A stretch of DNA of 64,000 nt from Pseudomonas sp. MYb327 (GTDB lineage: Bacteria > Pseudomonadota > Gammaproteobacteria > Pseudomonadales > Pseudomonadaceae): contig NZ_CP159258.1 of assembly GCF_040438925.1 (NCBI RefSeq), forward strand, positions 4,354,001 to 4,418,000, written 5' to 3'. Under the pieces are notes generated by a model. That model ran no database searches. It was given only the letters and a program-made list of their open reading frames with translations, and was not told where the DNA came from. Position numbers and translations under genes: made by a program. This document shows, in pieces, positions 7,593 to 15,094 of this stretch (the first letter of the stretch is position 1; each line of letters begins with the position of its first letter).

Positions 7593-8469
7593 ATTTGCGC
7601 AGCCAAATCTCCAACTCGCTGATCATCGCCAGGCATTCCGTTCCTCCCTCGGTAATGGAGGCCAGCTTGAAATTCAATTCGCCAAGCCTGGAGGCACTCT
7701 TTGCCTGCAAGAGTTTGTTGATGACTCCATCAGCACGCTGATAAAGCACTTCAAGGAACAGCCCCATCCGCGAGCTCACAGAGGAAAATGCACTGAACAG
7801 GGCTGCTACATCGAACTTGTATTCGGCTGCTCGCAGCGACGCATTCGAACTGGAATAATCGATGTCCCAGACCGGAGCGGTCTCAGGTTGGCGGAACAAC
7901 TCCTGTACAACAGTGGGCGTTACATGGCACTGGCAGCTGCGATGGTCCATTGCACGTGAAAACACTAATTTGAGTCCAAAGGACTCGTCATACACTTCCA
8001 CAACCGTGTACTTGAACTGTCGTATCGCAGCTCTCAATCGATAAAATCGAAGCGCCAACTCATGAATCAAGTCCGGGACGTTCGTGGGTGGAAACAATTG
8101 CCAGATCGGCGATCTGGAGAGACTGAAGCGCCTGAAATCCACCAGGCCTATGGGTTCATTCCGGGAAGTTTGCCGGGCTATCTCCAATGATTCACGGGTG
8201 AATACTGCAAGGTCTTCCACATACCCGCTGCCCAGAAGTCGCACCTCTTCAGCGCCCCCCCAGAGACCCTGCAGATATCGCTCATTGAAGCGAGCATTTT
8301 CCAGACGCGAATCCCCGGCCAGCACCGCCAATTGATGGCCGATTTTTCTACGCTGCTCGAATACCACCGGTATATTGCGGAACGTCGGATGCAAGGAACC
8401 AAGAAACCGCGCGTATCGATCCAATACTAACCGTTGTCCTACCGTCAATTCGTAGTCGAGTATGTTCAT
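7591..8469 (-). CDS. Unknown protein, second gene of the toxin-like cassette
   Basis: This 292-residue protein is not one I recognise. It is predicted to be soluble and mostly helical, with no signal peptide and no strong membrane segment. It contains a short Cys-rich spot (RSCQCHV, near residue 178) and a C-terminal helical region (about 210-290). It lies 48 bases downstream of the 738-residue toxin-like gene in the same orientation, so it is probably co-transcribed. In alpha-xenorhabdolysin loci the A gene is followed by a B gene of similar size, and this could be a diverged B partner, an immunity protein or a chaperone. I see no convincing motif for any of these. Its base composition is lower in GC than the flanking genes. 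The start ATG lacks an obvious Shine-Dalgarno sequence. Confidence 0.6.
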   Translation of the reverse strand: MNILDYELTVGQRLVLDRYARFLGSLHPTFRNIPVVFEQRRKIGHQLAVLAGDSRLENARFNERYLQGLWGGAEEVRLLGSGYVEDLAVFTRESLEIARQTSRNEPIGLVDFRRFSLSRSPIWQLFPPTNVPDLIHELALRFYRLRAAIRQFKYTVVEVYDESFGLKLVFSRAMDHRSCQCHVTPTVVQELFRQPETAPVWDIDYSSSNASLRAAEYKFDVAALFSAFSSVSSRMGLFLEVLYQRADGVINKLLQAKSASRLGELNFKLASITEGGTECLAMISELEIWLRK

Positions 8470-8484
8470 ATTATTTAGAGGAAA

Positions 8485-8501
8485 GTGGGCGTATGGCCCA
8501 C
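8485..8501 (-). other. Intercistronic hairpin in the toxin-like cassette
   Basis: GTGGGC (8485-8490) and GCCCAC (8496-8501) form a perfect 6-bp stem with a 5-base loop. On the minus strand it is followed by TTTCCTCT, a weak T-rich tail. It lies between the stop of the 738-residue gene and the start of the 292-residue gene and could lower expression of the second gene. Confidence 0.45.
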
Positions 8502-8517
8502 CCGCCTCGACTCTTTA

Positions 8518-10734
8518 TTATTGATAAATGCGCTTCAAGTACTGGTTGAAACTCAAGATCCCGGAGATCGCCATGTCCGTTCGCTCCTCAACCGGCACCG
8601 AGGAATCTTGTTTCATCTGGAGAGAAAACTTCGAAAAATCTTCAATCAGCCTTGAGAATTCAACCAGATACTTCGAACGACCATCATCCAGCTCGTCCAG
8701 CGCCTCGAGCAACTCAATCTTCCCATCAAGGCTGGCGATATCCTTGGTGTATTGCTGCACTTGCACCTTCAATTCGCTCACCCTTTCTTTGAGCCGATTG
8801 TAAGCAGCCAACATATTGAGAAAAGAAATCGCTTCGCCAATACCGGAGATCAGTTTCTTTAGCGTATCAATCGCCAGCAAAGCGATTTGTACCTGAGGCG
8901 GTGCCAGACCTAGAGTTTTGAGACTATCTACGGAAAGTTGAACTTCTTCGCCAATCTTTTCGATCCCTGCTGTTGCAATCAAGTCGATGGCTTCGGAGAC
9001 ACCTTTCATTTCCTCGCCCAGTTCCGCGAGTGCCATATTGGCTTTAGTCTTTTGCTTCTCAGCAAATTCACGATCCTTCGCCAGTATCATCACCAATTCC
9101 TGGGAGCCACTGCGATCATAAGAGACACCGAGTCCTTTGTGAGTACCTTTAAAATCTTGAGTTTGCGTAAATAGCTTCCCATAGACATCTTTCAAAACAA
9201 CTTCCATATCTTCACGAACTTCGTCTGCATCGGCTGGATCACTCAGTTCCTCTTTATAGGATTTTAGTTTTTTCTCGGCACGGTCCAGATAGATATTCAC
9301 TGACTGAGCCTGGCTGCGCAAATCAACGGTGGACCTGTTAATGGCAGTCGCCAGACCCGTCATGACGCCCACGGTGCCTGGCTGATAATCGAATTGTTCG
9401 AAGAGCATCTGTACCGAAGTATTTGTCAGCTGAACCGCGGAATTATGCGCACGCAATACTTCCATGCCGAAAACGGGTTGAACGACTTTGCCGGTTCGTG
9501 CATTCATGATTGTCATACTCCGAAAAATCAAATTATTACTTTCATATTCCTTATCTGCTTCTGCAAATACACCCAACAACTGATCGGCACTGATTTTTAT
9601 CTTTTCCCAAGGTGCAATCACATCGAGAATCTGATTTTTGAATCGTCGCAAGGTTGTCGCCTCGGTCATGTTGTTGACCTCACCGACGGATGCTGCGATG
9701 TAATCACTGAGCGCATTCCACACCAGCATGAGGTTTTGAGTTGCCAGCTCGGCTTCGATTGCGACGTAGCTCAGGTTCTGCAGGTCATCACGAACCCTGT
9801 TCAAGGAACTCAGCGTCTGGTTTTTACTGGCCATTTTCTGATTTTCTGTCTGTTGCAGTTGCTTCAATCTATTACGTTCTTTACGTATTTGTTCCGCTTT
9901 GACGCCCTGATAGATACCAAGGATCAAACCACCAATGTTAAAACTTGAAGCAGCCTCGATCGCCTCTTTAACCAGATGATCGTATTGCTTGTTAAGCTCA
10001 TCAATTTCCTTGGCACGCTCATCAATTTCGCCTTGTAATGCTTGAATGTCGGCTTGATAAGTATTTTTGGAAACTTGTGCCAGCCGTAACTTTATTTCCG
10101 GAAGCACCTTTTCGCGCATATCAGTGCCGAAGCTGTCGAGTTCCTTTCGGACATGCTCTGCCTTCTGATGACACAGTCGGACTTTTGACAACAAGTCATT
10201 GAGATAAGCCCTGAGATCCAGTCCGTCATCCGCCGATAACTCCAGATCAGGAAGGCCCGGAATTTGCCTTTTCAGACTCAGGTATTCTTCCGGTGTTTTG
10301 ATGTTGTACTCTTCAAGATATTTAGATGCTTTCAGGTCTTCATAGACCTCTACAATTCCATTACCTGTCCTGATAATACTGCCCGCGAATATCTTCAAGT
10401 CAGTGCCGGTCAGCATTATCTTTTCGCGCAAGGGCGACCAGCGCTTGGCATGGTCATAAGTTATGCTGAATGTGCGCAAGAAGTCCGGCGCAGTCAGACC
10501 AGCGCTGCCCTGGTCACCAGCGCCATAATTCAAATAGGCAATGACATCTTGCAGCCGTACAGGAAGCGACAACCCCAAGGATTCATACCTTCTAAGGCTG
10601 ATGATCTGCTCCTTGGTCAATTGAATACCGGTTTCCCGGTTGTATTCTTCGCCCTGCCCTAACGACGCATTCACAAACACCTGTGGCGCCCTGGTGGCAG
10701 CCTCGACTACTTTGTTACTTATACCCGATACCAT
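8518..10734 (-). CDS. Large helical protein; N-terminal half resembles alpha-xenorhabdolysin A-type pore-forming toxin
   Basis: This is a 738-residue protein without a signal peptide. Residues 40-130 (LTKEQIISLRRYESLGLSLP, then HAKRWSPLREKIMLTGTDLK) recall the N-terminal region of XaxA-type subunits of the ClyA-like alpha-pore-forming toxins. Next come a long coiled coil (about 180-260), a short hydrophobic hairpin (ASSFNIGGLILGIYQGV, about 262-278), a second coiled coil (279-320) and a helical end of the A-like part (about 328-400). A family A subunit would stop near 400. Here the chain continues with another helix-hydrophobic-helix unit: helix 465-600, hydrophobic stretch 611-645, coiled coil 645-705. 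This suggests an A-B fusion or a two-pore-module toxin. The start has AAGGAG 6 bases upstream. Base composition is AT-richer than its neighbours. The family assignment is from memory of motifs, not from a search. Confidence 0.6.
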   Translation of the reverse strand: MVSGISNKVVEAATRAPQVFVNASLGQGEEYNRETGIQLTKEQIISLRRYESLGLSLPVRLQDVIAYLNYGAGDQGSAGLTAPDFLRTFSITYDHAKRWSPLREKIMLTGTDLKIFAGSIIRTGNGIVEVYEDLKASKYLEEYNIKTPEEYLSLKRQIPGLPDLELSADDGLDLRAYLNDLLSKVRLCHQKAEHVRKELDSFGTDMREKVLPEIKLRLAQVSKNTYQADIQALQGEIDERAKEIDELNKQYDHLVKEAIEAASSFNIGGLILGIYQGVKAEQIRKERNRLKQLQQTENQKMASKNQTLSSLNRVRDDLQNLSYVAIEAELATQNLMLVWNALSDYIAASVGEVNNMTEATTLRRFKNQILDVIAPWEKIKISADQLLGVFAEADKEYESNNLIFRSMTIMNARTGKVVQPVFGMEVLRAHNSAVQLTNTSVQMLFEQFDYQPGTVGVMTGLATAINRSTVDLRSQAQSVNIYLDRAEKKLKSYKEELSDPADADEVREDMEVVLKDVYGKLFTQTQDFKGTHKGLGVSYDRSGSQELVMILAKDREFAEKQKTKANMALAELGEEMKGVSEAIDLIATAGIEKIGEEVQLSVDSLKTLGLAPPQVQIALLAIDTLKKLISGIGEAISFLNMLAAYNRLKERVSELKVQVQQYTKDIASLDGKIELLEALDELDDGRSKYLVEFSRLIEDFSKFSLQMKQDSSVPVEERTDMAISGILSFNQYLKRIYQ

Positions 10735-11011
10735 CAGAGACTCCTTGTCTTCTTTGGATTCTAATAAAAAATTAATTAATCACAATAATGACCGGGCATT
10801 CCCAACACCCATCTCAATATTGTTGAAACGACATTAATGCGCACAGACAAAAACCCGCAAGCCTTTAAATATTAAATTTAAAGACAATTAACGACGCTTA
10901 TAAATTAAAATCAAACCACGCTAAAAACTTTCAACAAGGCAACACAGGCCTTCATACAAAGTTATTCAGAGTGCGTACATGATTAACAGAAAAGAGAAAT
11001 AACACCCGCCG
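10735..11011. other. AT-rich upstream region of the toxin-like cassette
   Basis: These 277 bases lie upstream of the 738-residue gene and downstream of the Sel1 gene. The stretch is strikingly AT-rich for this genome. It contains an inverted repeat CTTTAAA (10863-10869) and TTTAAAG (10877-10883) separated by 7 bases, a plausible operator or promoter element. No gene or clear terminator is visible. AT-rich promoter regions of acquired genes are common targets of MvaT/H-NS-type silencers in Pseudomonas, which is inference here. Confidence 0.5.
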
Positions 11012-11767
11012 CTACAGTGCAACCAGCTGCGAAAGTCGTTGTTGATAGGCTTGCGCCATCGCGCAAATGCGTGGGTCATTGGCACTCTGCAGTGACTCGA
11101 AGCTCACGCGCAAGAAGCTCACGTTGCCTGCGGCCAGTGCCTTGCGCAACCATTCCAGAGCCTCGTCGATTCGTCCGTCTTCGGCCAGTAAGGCGGCAAA
11201 GCTGAACTGACCACGAAAATCCCCACCCTCGGCCGAGCGTCGATACCATTCCCGAGCCGATGGTCGATCCTGCGGGCAGTGCTCCCCCTCTTCCAGATAA
11301 CGGCCCAGCAGGTTCATGGATTTGGCGTGGCCCAACTCTGCGGCGCGGCGATACAACGCGACGGCTTGTGCCTGGCCAGGCTTGACGCCGCGCCCGGTTG
11401 CCAGAAGATTGGCGAGGTTGTACATCGCCCAGTCCAGCCCAGCGTCGGCCGCGACCTGATAATGCCGTGCAGCTATTGAAGCATCGGCCTTACACCCCCA
11501 CCCATGCTCATGACAACGCCCGAGCATGTTGCGCGCCATCAAGTGCCCGCGACGGGCGGCGATGTCGAACCAGCGCACGGCCAGCGGCTGATCCTGAGCG
11601 ATGCCCTGCCCGTCCAGAAGGATCTGCCCGAGCAACGCCTGGGCATCGAGCACGTCTTCGCGGGCGGCAATTAAAATGGCCTGGGCAGCACGGGCCGGGC
11701 TTTCATCGAGCATAGATTTGAGCGTATCGCCGTCAAGGATTTCTTCGCGACGCAATTGAAAACTCAT
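11012..11767 (-). CDS. Sel1-repeat (SLR/TPR-like) protein of the piu locus
   Basis: This 251-residue cytoplasmic protein has about four Sel1-like repeats of about 36 residues between residues 40 and 190. Examples are [55 protein letters not shown] and [18 protein letters not shown], each followed by A..W/Y...A. Sel1 repeats form helical scaffolds for protein-protein contacts. The start overlaps the piuC stop (ATGA, 11764-11767), so it is translated together with that iron-regulated hydroxylase. The order matches PA4516 next to PA4515 in P. aeruginosa. Its own role is unknown. Confidence 0.85.
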   Translation of the reverse strand: MSFQLRREEILDGDTLKSMLDESPARAAQAILIAAREDVLDAQALLGQILLDGQGIAQDQPLAVRWFDIAARRGHLMARNMLGRCHEHGWGCKADASIAARHYQVAADAGLDWAMYNLANLLATGRGVKPGQAQAVALYRRAAELGHAKSMNLLGRYLEEGEHCPQDRPSAREWYRRSAEGGDFRGQFSFAALLAEDGRIDEALEWLRKALAAGNVSFLRVSFESLQSANDPRICAMAQAYQQRLSQLVAL

Positions 11768-12444
11768 ACCTCGACCCAGCGACGCAACAGGTTGTGATAG
11801 GTGCCGGTCAGGCGGATCAGCGAAGGGTGATCCGGCACATCTTGCGTCAGTTGCCGGATCGCGCCGTCCATCTCGAATAACAGGGCGCGCTGACTGTCCT
11901 CACGCACCAGGCTTTGGGTCCAGAAAAAAGACGCGTAGCGAGTCCCTCGGGTGACCGCGTTGACCTTGTGCAAACTGGTACCGGGATACAAAACCATATC
12001 CCCGGCAGGCAGCTTCACCTGTTGGGTGCCGTAGGTGTCCTGGATTTCCAGTTCACCGCCGTCGTAATCCTGCGGCTCACTGAAAAACAGGGTGGCCGAC
12101 AGATCGGTGCGCACTCGCTCCATGCTGCCCTTGGGCTGACGGACGGCGTTGTCGATGTGGAAGTCGAAGCTGCCACCGGCCGTGTAACAGTTCAGCAACG
12201 GCGGGAAGACTTTGTGGGGCAATGCGGCTGACATGAACTGCGGATTTTTCCACAACCGCTCCAGCATGGCCGCGCCAATCTCCTTGGCCAGCGGATGACC
12301 TTCAGGCAATTGCAGATTGTGCTTGGCCTTGGCCGACTGATATCCGGCGGTGATCTTGCCATCGGCCCAATCAGCCTGTTCCAGAGCCTCGCGAATGCGC
12401 TGCACTTCTTCTTTATCGAACAAGCCGGGGATGTGCAGCAGCAT
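11764..12444 (-). CDS. piuC: PKHD-type Fe(II)/2-oxoglutarate dioxygenase PiuC
   Basis: This 226-residue dioxygenase belongs to the PKHD-type (YbiX/PiuC) family, found beside TonB siderophore receptors. The Fe(II) triad is visible as His96 and Asp98 in FDFHIDNA and His159 in GTSLHKV, with the 2-oxoglutarate-binding Arg169 in TRGTRY. I chose the ATG at 12444, which has AGGTG 8 bases upstream. An upstream TTG at 12465 would add 7 residues. It is divergent from piuA across a region with a Fur-like box, and it is linked to iron uptake in pseudomonads, where loss of piuA/piuC function affects siderophore-drug conjugate entry. The physiological substrate is not known from the sequence. Confidence 0.92.
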   Translation of the reverse strand: MLLHIPGLFDKEEVQRIREALEQADWADGKITAGYQSAKAKHNLQLPEGHPLAKEIGAAMLERLWKNPQFMSAALPHKVFPPLLNCYTAGGSFDFHIDNAVRQPKGSMERVRTDLSATLFFSEPQDYDGGELEIQDTYGTQQVKLPAGDMVLYPGTSLHKVNAVTRGTRYASFFWTQSLVREDSQRALLFEMDGAIRQLTQDVPDHPSLIRLTGTYHNLLRRWVEV

Positions 12445-12477
12445 GGCAGAGACACCTGGGAGCAAAGGGGTGCCAAT

Positions 12478-12496
12478 GGTATTGATTCTTATTGCC
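12478..12496. promoter_or_regulatory. Fur-box candidate between piuC and piuA
   Basis: GGTATTGATTCTTATTGCC matches the 19-base Fur consensus GATAATGATAATCATTATC at about 12 of 19 positions. It lies 33 bases upstream of piuC in the divergent piuC-piuA region. A second weaker AT-rich candidate is near 12582-12600 closer to piuA (GCAATTGATACGAATACG). Confidence 0.5.
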
Positions 12497-12651
12497 CGTG
12501 TAAAACCCAGGGGACGAACGAAACGGCAAAAACCGTAAGGTTAAATTGTAAAGAATGTAAATTCAGTGCAAATAGTAATATTTCGCAATTGATACGAATA
12601 CGTGTTTACCCTATATTCCGCCGCCTCAAATCCTTGGGGAGGGGAATTAAA

Positions 12652-14964
12652 ATGTCACGCCAACAAGCACAATTACCAGTCAGCTCACCGCGTTTGCTCG
12701 CTTCTGCAATTGGCGTGGCGATCACTGCCGGCTCCGCGGGCCACATGGTTTTCGCGGCTGAAAAGACCGACGAAAAAGCACCGAGCAACACCATCTCCCT
12801 GGGCGCCACTGCCATTACCGGCGAAGCTCAGGACGAGACCTCGTACAACGTCGAAAAAGCCTCCTCTCCCAAGTACACCGCGCCGCTGGTCGACACGCCG
12901 CGCTCGGTCACCGTCATCCCGCAGCAAGTGCTCAAAGACACTGGCGCGATGAACATGCAAGACGCGCTGCGCACCGTTCCCGGCATCACCTTTGGTGCCG
13001 GTGAAGGCGGTAACCCGCAGGGCGACCGTCCCTTCATTCGCGGCTTCGATGCCCAGGGCGACACTTACCTCGATGGCGTTCGCGATACCGGTTCGCAAAG
13101 CCGCGAAATCTTCGCTGTCGAATCGATTGAAGTCAGCAAAGGCCCGAACTCGGCCATCGGCGGCCGTGGCGCTGCTGGCGGCAGCATCAACCTGGTGAGC
13201 AAAAAAGCGCACCTGGGCGATTCGTTCGACGGTGGTTTTACCTGGGGCTCCGATCAGACCCAGCGCTACACCCTGGACGGCAACTACCAGTTCACCGACA
13301 CCGCCGCTGGCCGTCTGAACCTGATGAGCCACGAGAGCAACGTCGCCGGGCGTGACAGCGTCGATTACGATCGCTGGGGCATCGCGCCGTCGCTGGCCTT
13401 CGGCCTGGGCACCGATACCCGCGTCAACCTTGACTACTACCATCTGGAAAGTAACGACACGCCGGACTCGGGCATCCCGTATTCGATCCCGACCAATCTT
13501 GCAGCGGGTCGCACCAAGTCCAACCCGGACAAACCAGACGACGGCGGCGACAGCAGCAACTTCTACGGTCTCGACGGCCGCGACTTCCGCAAGGGCCGCA
13601 CCGATACCGCGACCATCGCCATCGAGCACGACCTGAACGACGCGCTGACGGTCAAGAACACCCTGCGCCATGGCAGCAGCATGCAGGACTACATCCTGAC
13701 TCAGCCGGATGACAGCAAGGGCAACGTCAACAATGGCACTGTCTGGCGTCGCGCTAACACCCGCGTCAGCAATACCGATACGACGACTAACCAAACCGAT
13801 CTGTTTGGTGATTTCTACGTCGCAGGGTTCAAGAACAGCTTCGCAACCGGTATCGAGTTCACGCGCGAAGAAGGCGAGAAATCCTCGTACGCCGTCAACA
13901 CTGACACTACACCGCTAACGACAGCGCCTGCTTCCAGCTTCAACTGCAACCCTGCGATTGTCGGCGCAAGCAGCGCTTACAACTGCACCACGCTAGCCAA
14001 CCCGAACCCGAACGATCCGTGGAACGGTACAATTTCGCGTAACTATGCCGGCACGGACACCGATGCCAACACCCGTGCTTTGTACATGTTCGACACTCTG
14101 GAGCTGTCGCAACAATGGCTGGTGAACATGGGCCTGCGTTACGACCATTTCGACACCAAATACAAAACCTTCAACGCAGCCGGTGTGACCACCGCCAAAG
14201 ACAAAGATACCAGTGAGTTCGTCACGGGACAGTTCGGCGTCGTTTACAAGCCTGCTGAAAACGGCAGCATTTATGCCTCTTATGCGACCTCGGCCACACC
14301 ACCTGGTAACACCTTGGGCGAAGGTATGGACGGCAACCCTCTGGGCGGCGGTACCACCAACAACGATCTGAAGCCGGAAACAACCAAGAATTACGAAATC
14401 GGTACCAAGTGGGATCTGCTCAATGATCGCCTGTCGCTGACTGCCGATATCTTCCGCACCGAGAAAGAAAACGCACGCGTTCAAGTCAACACCAATACCT
14501 ATGAAAACGCCGGTAAAACCCGCGTTCAAGGTATCGAACTGTCGGCCACTGGCAAGATCACTGAAAAATGGCAAGTCTTCGCCGGTTATGCCTACATGGA
14601 CAGTGAGCAAATCGACGGTGGCGACCTGCCGGCAAACAGAGCCAACAACGGCAACCAGCTGCCGAACACCCCGAAGAACAGCGCCAGCCTGTGGACGACT
14701 TACCAGGTCACGCCGAAGCTGACCATCGGCGGCGGCGCGTTCTATGTCGACGACGTGTTCGGCAGTGTGGCCAACACCACCATGGTTGATTCCTACGTTC
14801 GCTACGATGCGATGGCCGCCTACAAGCTGACCAAAAACGTCGACCTGCAACTGAACGTGCAAAACCTGACCGACGAAACCTACTACGACAAGGCCTTCTC
14901 GACTCACTTCGCCAACCAGGCGGCGGGCCGTACTGCTTTGCTGAGCACCAACTTCCACTTCTGA
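12652..14964 (+). CDS. piuA: TonB-dependent outer-membrane siderophore receptor PiuA
   Basis: This 770-residue catecholate-type TonB-dependent receptor imports ferric siderophores across the outer membrane. It has a long signal region ending near MVFAAEKTD. A TonB-box-like and plug region follows, with DTPRSVTVIPQQVLKDTGAM, RPFIRGFDAQGDTYLDGVRD and VEVSKGP-like ESIEVSKGPNSAIGGRG. A beta-barrel of alternating residues ends in aromatic LLSTNFHF, the usual Omp85 targeting signal. The ATG at 12652 is preceded by GGAGGGG. It corresponds to PA4514 in the same order with piuC and the downstream reductase. The upstream region has Fur-like sites, so expression should rise in iron limitation. Confidence 0.94.
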   Translation: MSRQQAQLPVSSPRLLASAIGVAITAGSAGHMVFAAEKTDEKAPSNTISLGATAITGEAQDETSYNVEKASSPKYTAPLVDTPRSVTVIPQQVLKDTGAMNMQDALRTVPGITFGAGEGGNPQGDRPFIRGFDAQGDTYLDGVRDTGSQSREIFAVESIEVSKGPNSAIGGRGAAGGSINLVSKKAHLGDSFDGGFTWGSDQTQRYTLDGNYQFTDTAAGRLNLMSHESNVAGRDSVDYDRWGIAPSLAFGLGTDTRVNLDYYHLESNDTPDSGIPYSIPTNLAAGRTKSNPDKPDDGGDSSNFYGLDGRDFRKGRTDTATIAIEHDLNDALTVKNTLRHGSSMQDYILTQPDDSKGNVNNGTVWRRANTRVSNTDTTTNQTDLFGDFYVAGFKNSFATGIEFTREEGEKSSYAVNTDTTPLTTAPASSFNCNPAIVGASSAYNCTTLANPNPNDPWNGTISRNYAGTDTDANTRALYMFDTLELSQQWLVNMGLRYDHFDTKYKTFNAAGVTTAKDKDTSEFVTGQFGVVYKPAENGSIYASYATSATPPGNTLGEGMDGNPLGGGTTNNDLKPETTKNYEIGTKWDLLNDRLSLTADIFRTEKENARVQVNTNTYENAGKTRVQGIELSATGKITEKWQVFAGYAYMDSEQIDGGDLPANRANNGNQLPNTPKNSASLWTTYQVTPKLTIGGGAFYVDDVFGSVANTTMVDSYVRYDAMAAYKLTKNVDLQLNVQNLTDETYYDKAFSTHFANQAAGRTALLSTNFHF

Positions 14965-14980
14965 TGGAAACATGAACACC

Positions 14981-15013
14981 AAGCCCCGTTCATCCAGGTG
15001 AGCGGGGCTTTTG
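14981..15013 (+). terminator. piuA intrinsic terminator
   Basis: AAGCCCCG and CGGGGCTT arms flank a 12-base insert and are followed by TTTTGTG. The structure lies 17 bases after the piuA stop. Confidence 0.8.
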
Positions 15014-15094
15014 TGTGTAAAAGGAATGTTTCTCGACAACCCACGGCATAATGCGCGCCGTGATGACCATTTTTGAACGAACAAGGCGAGCGAC

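Noticed and set aside
7591..10734. Cassette as a prophage or transposon remnant
   Set aside because: No integrase, transposase, tRNA-end duplication or terminal repeats are visible at its borders.
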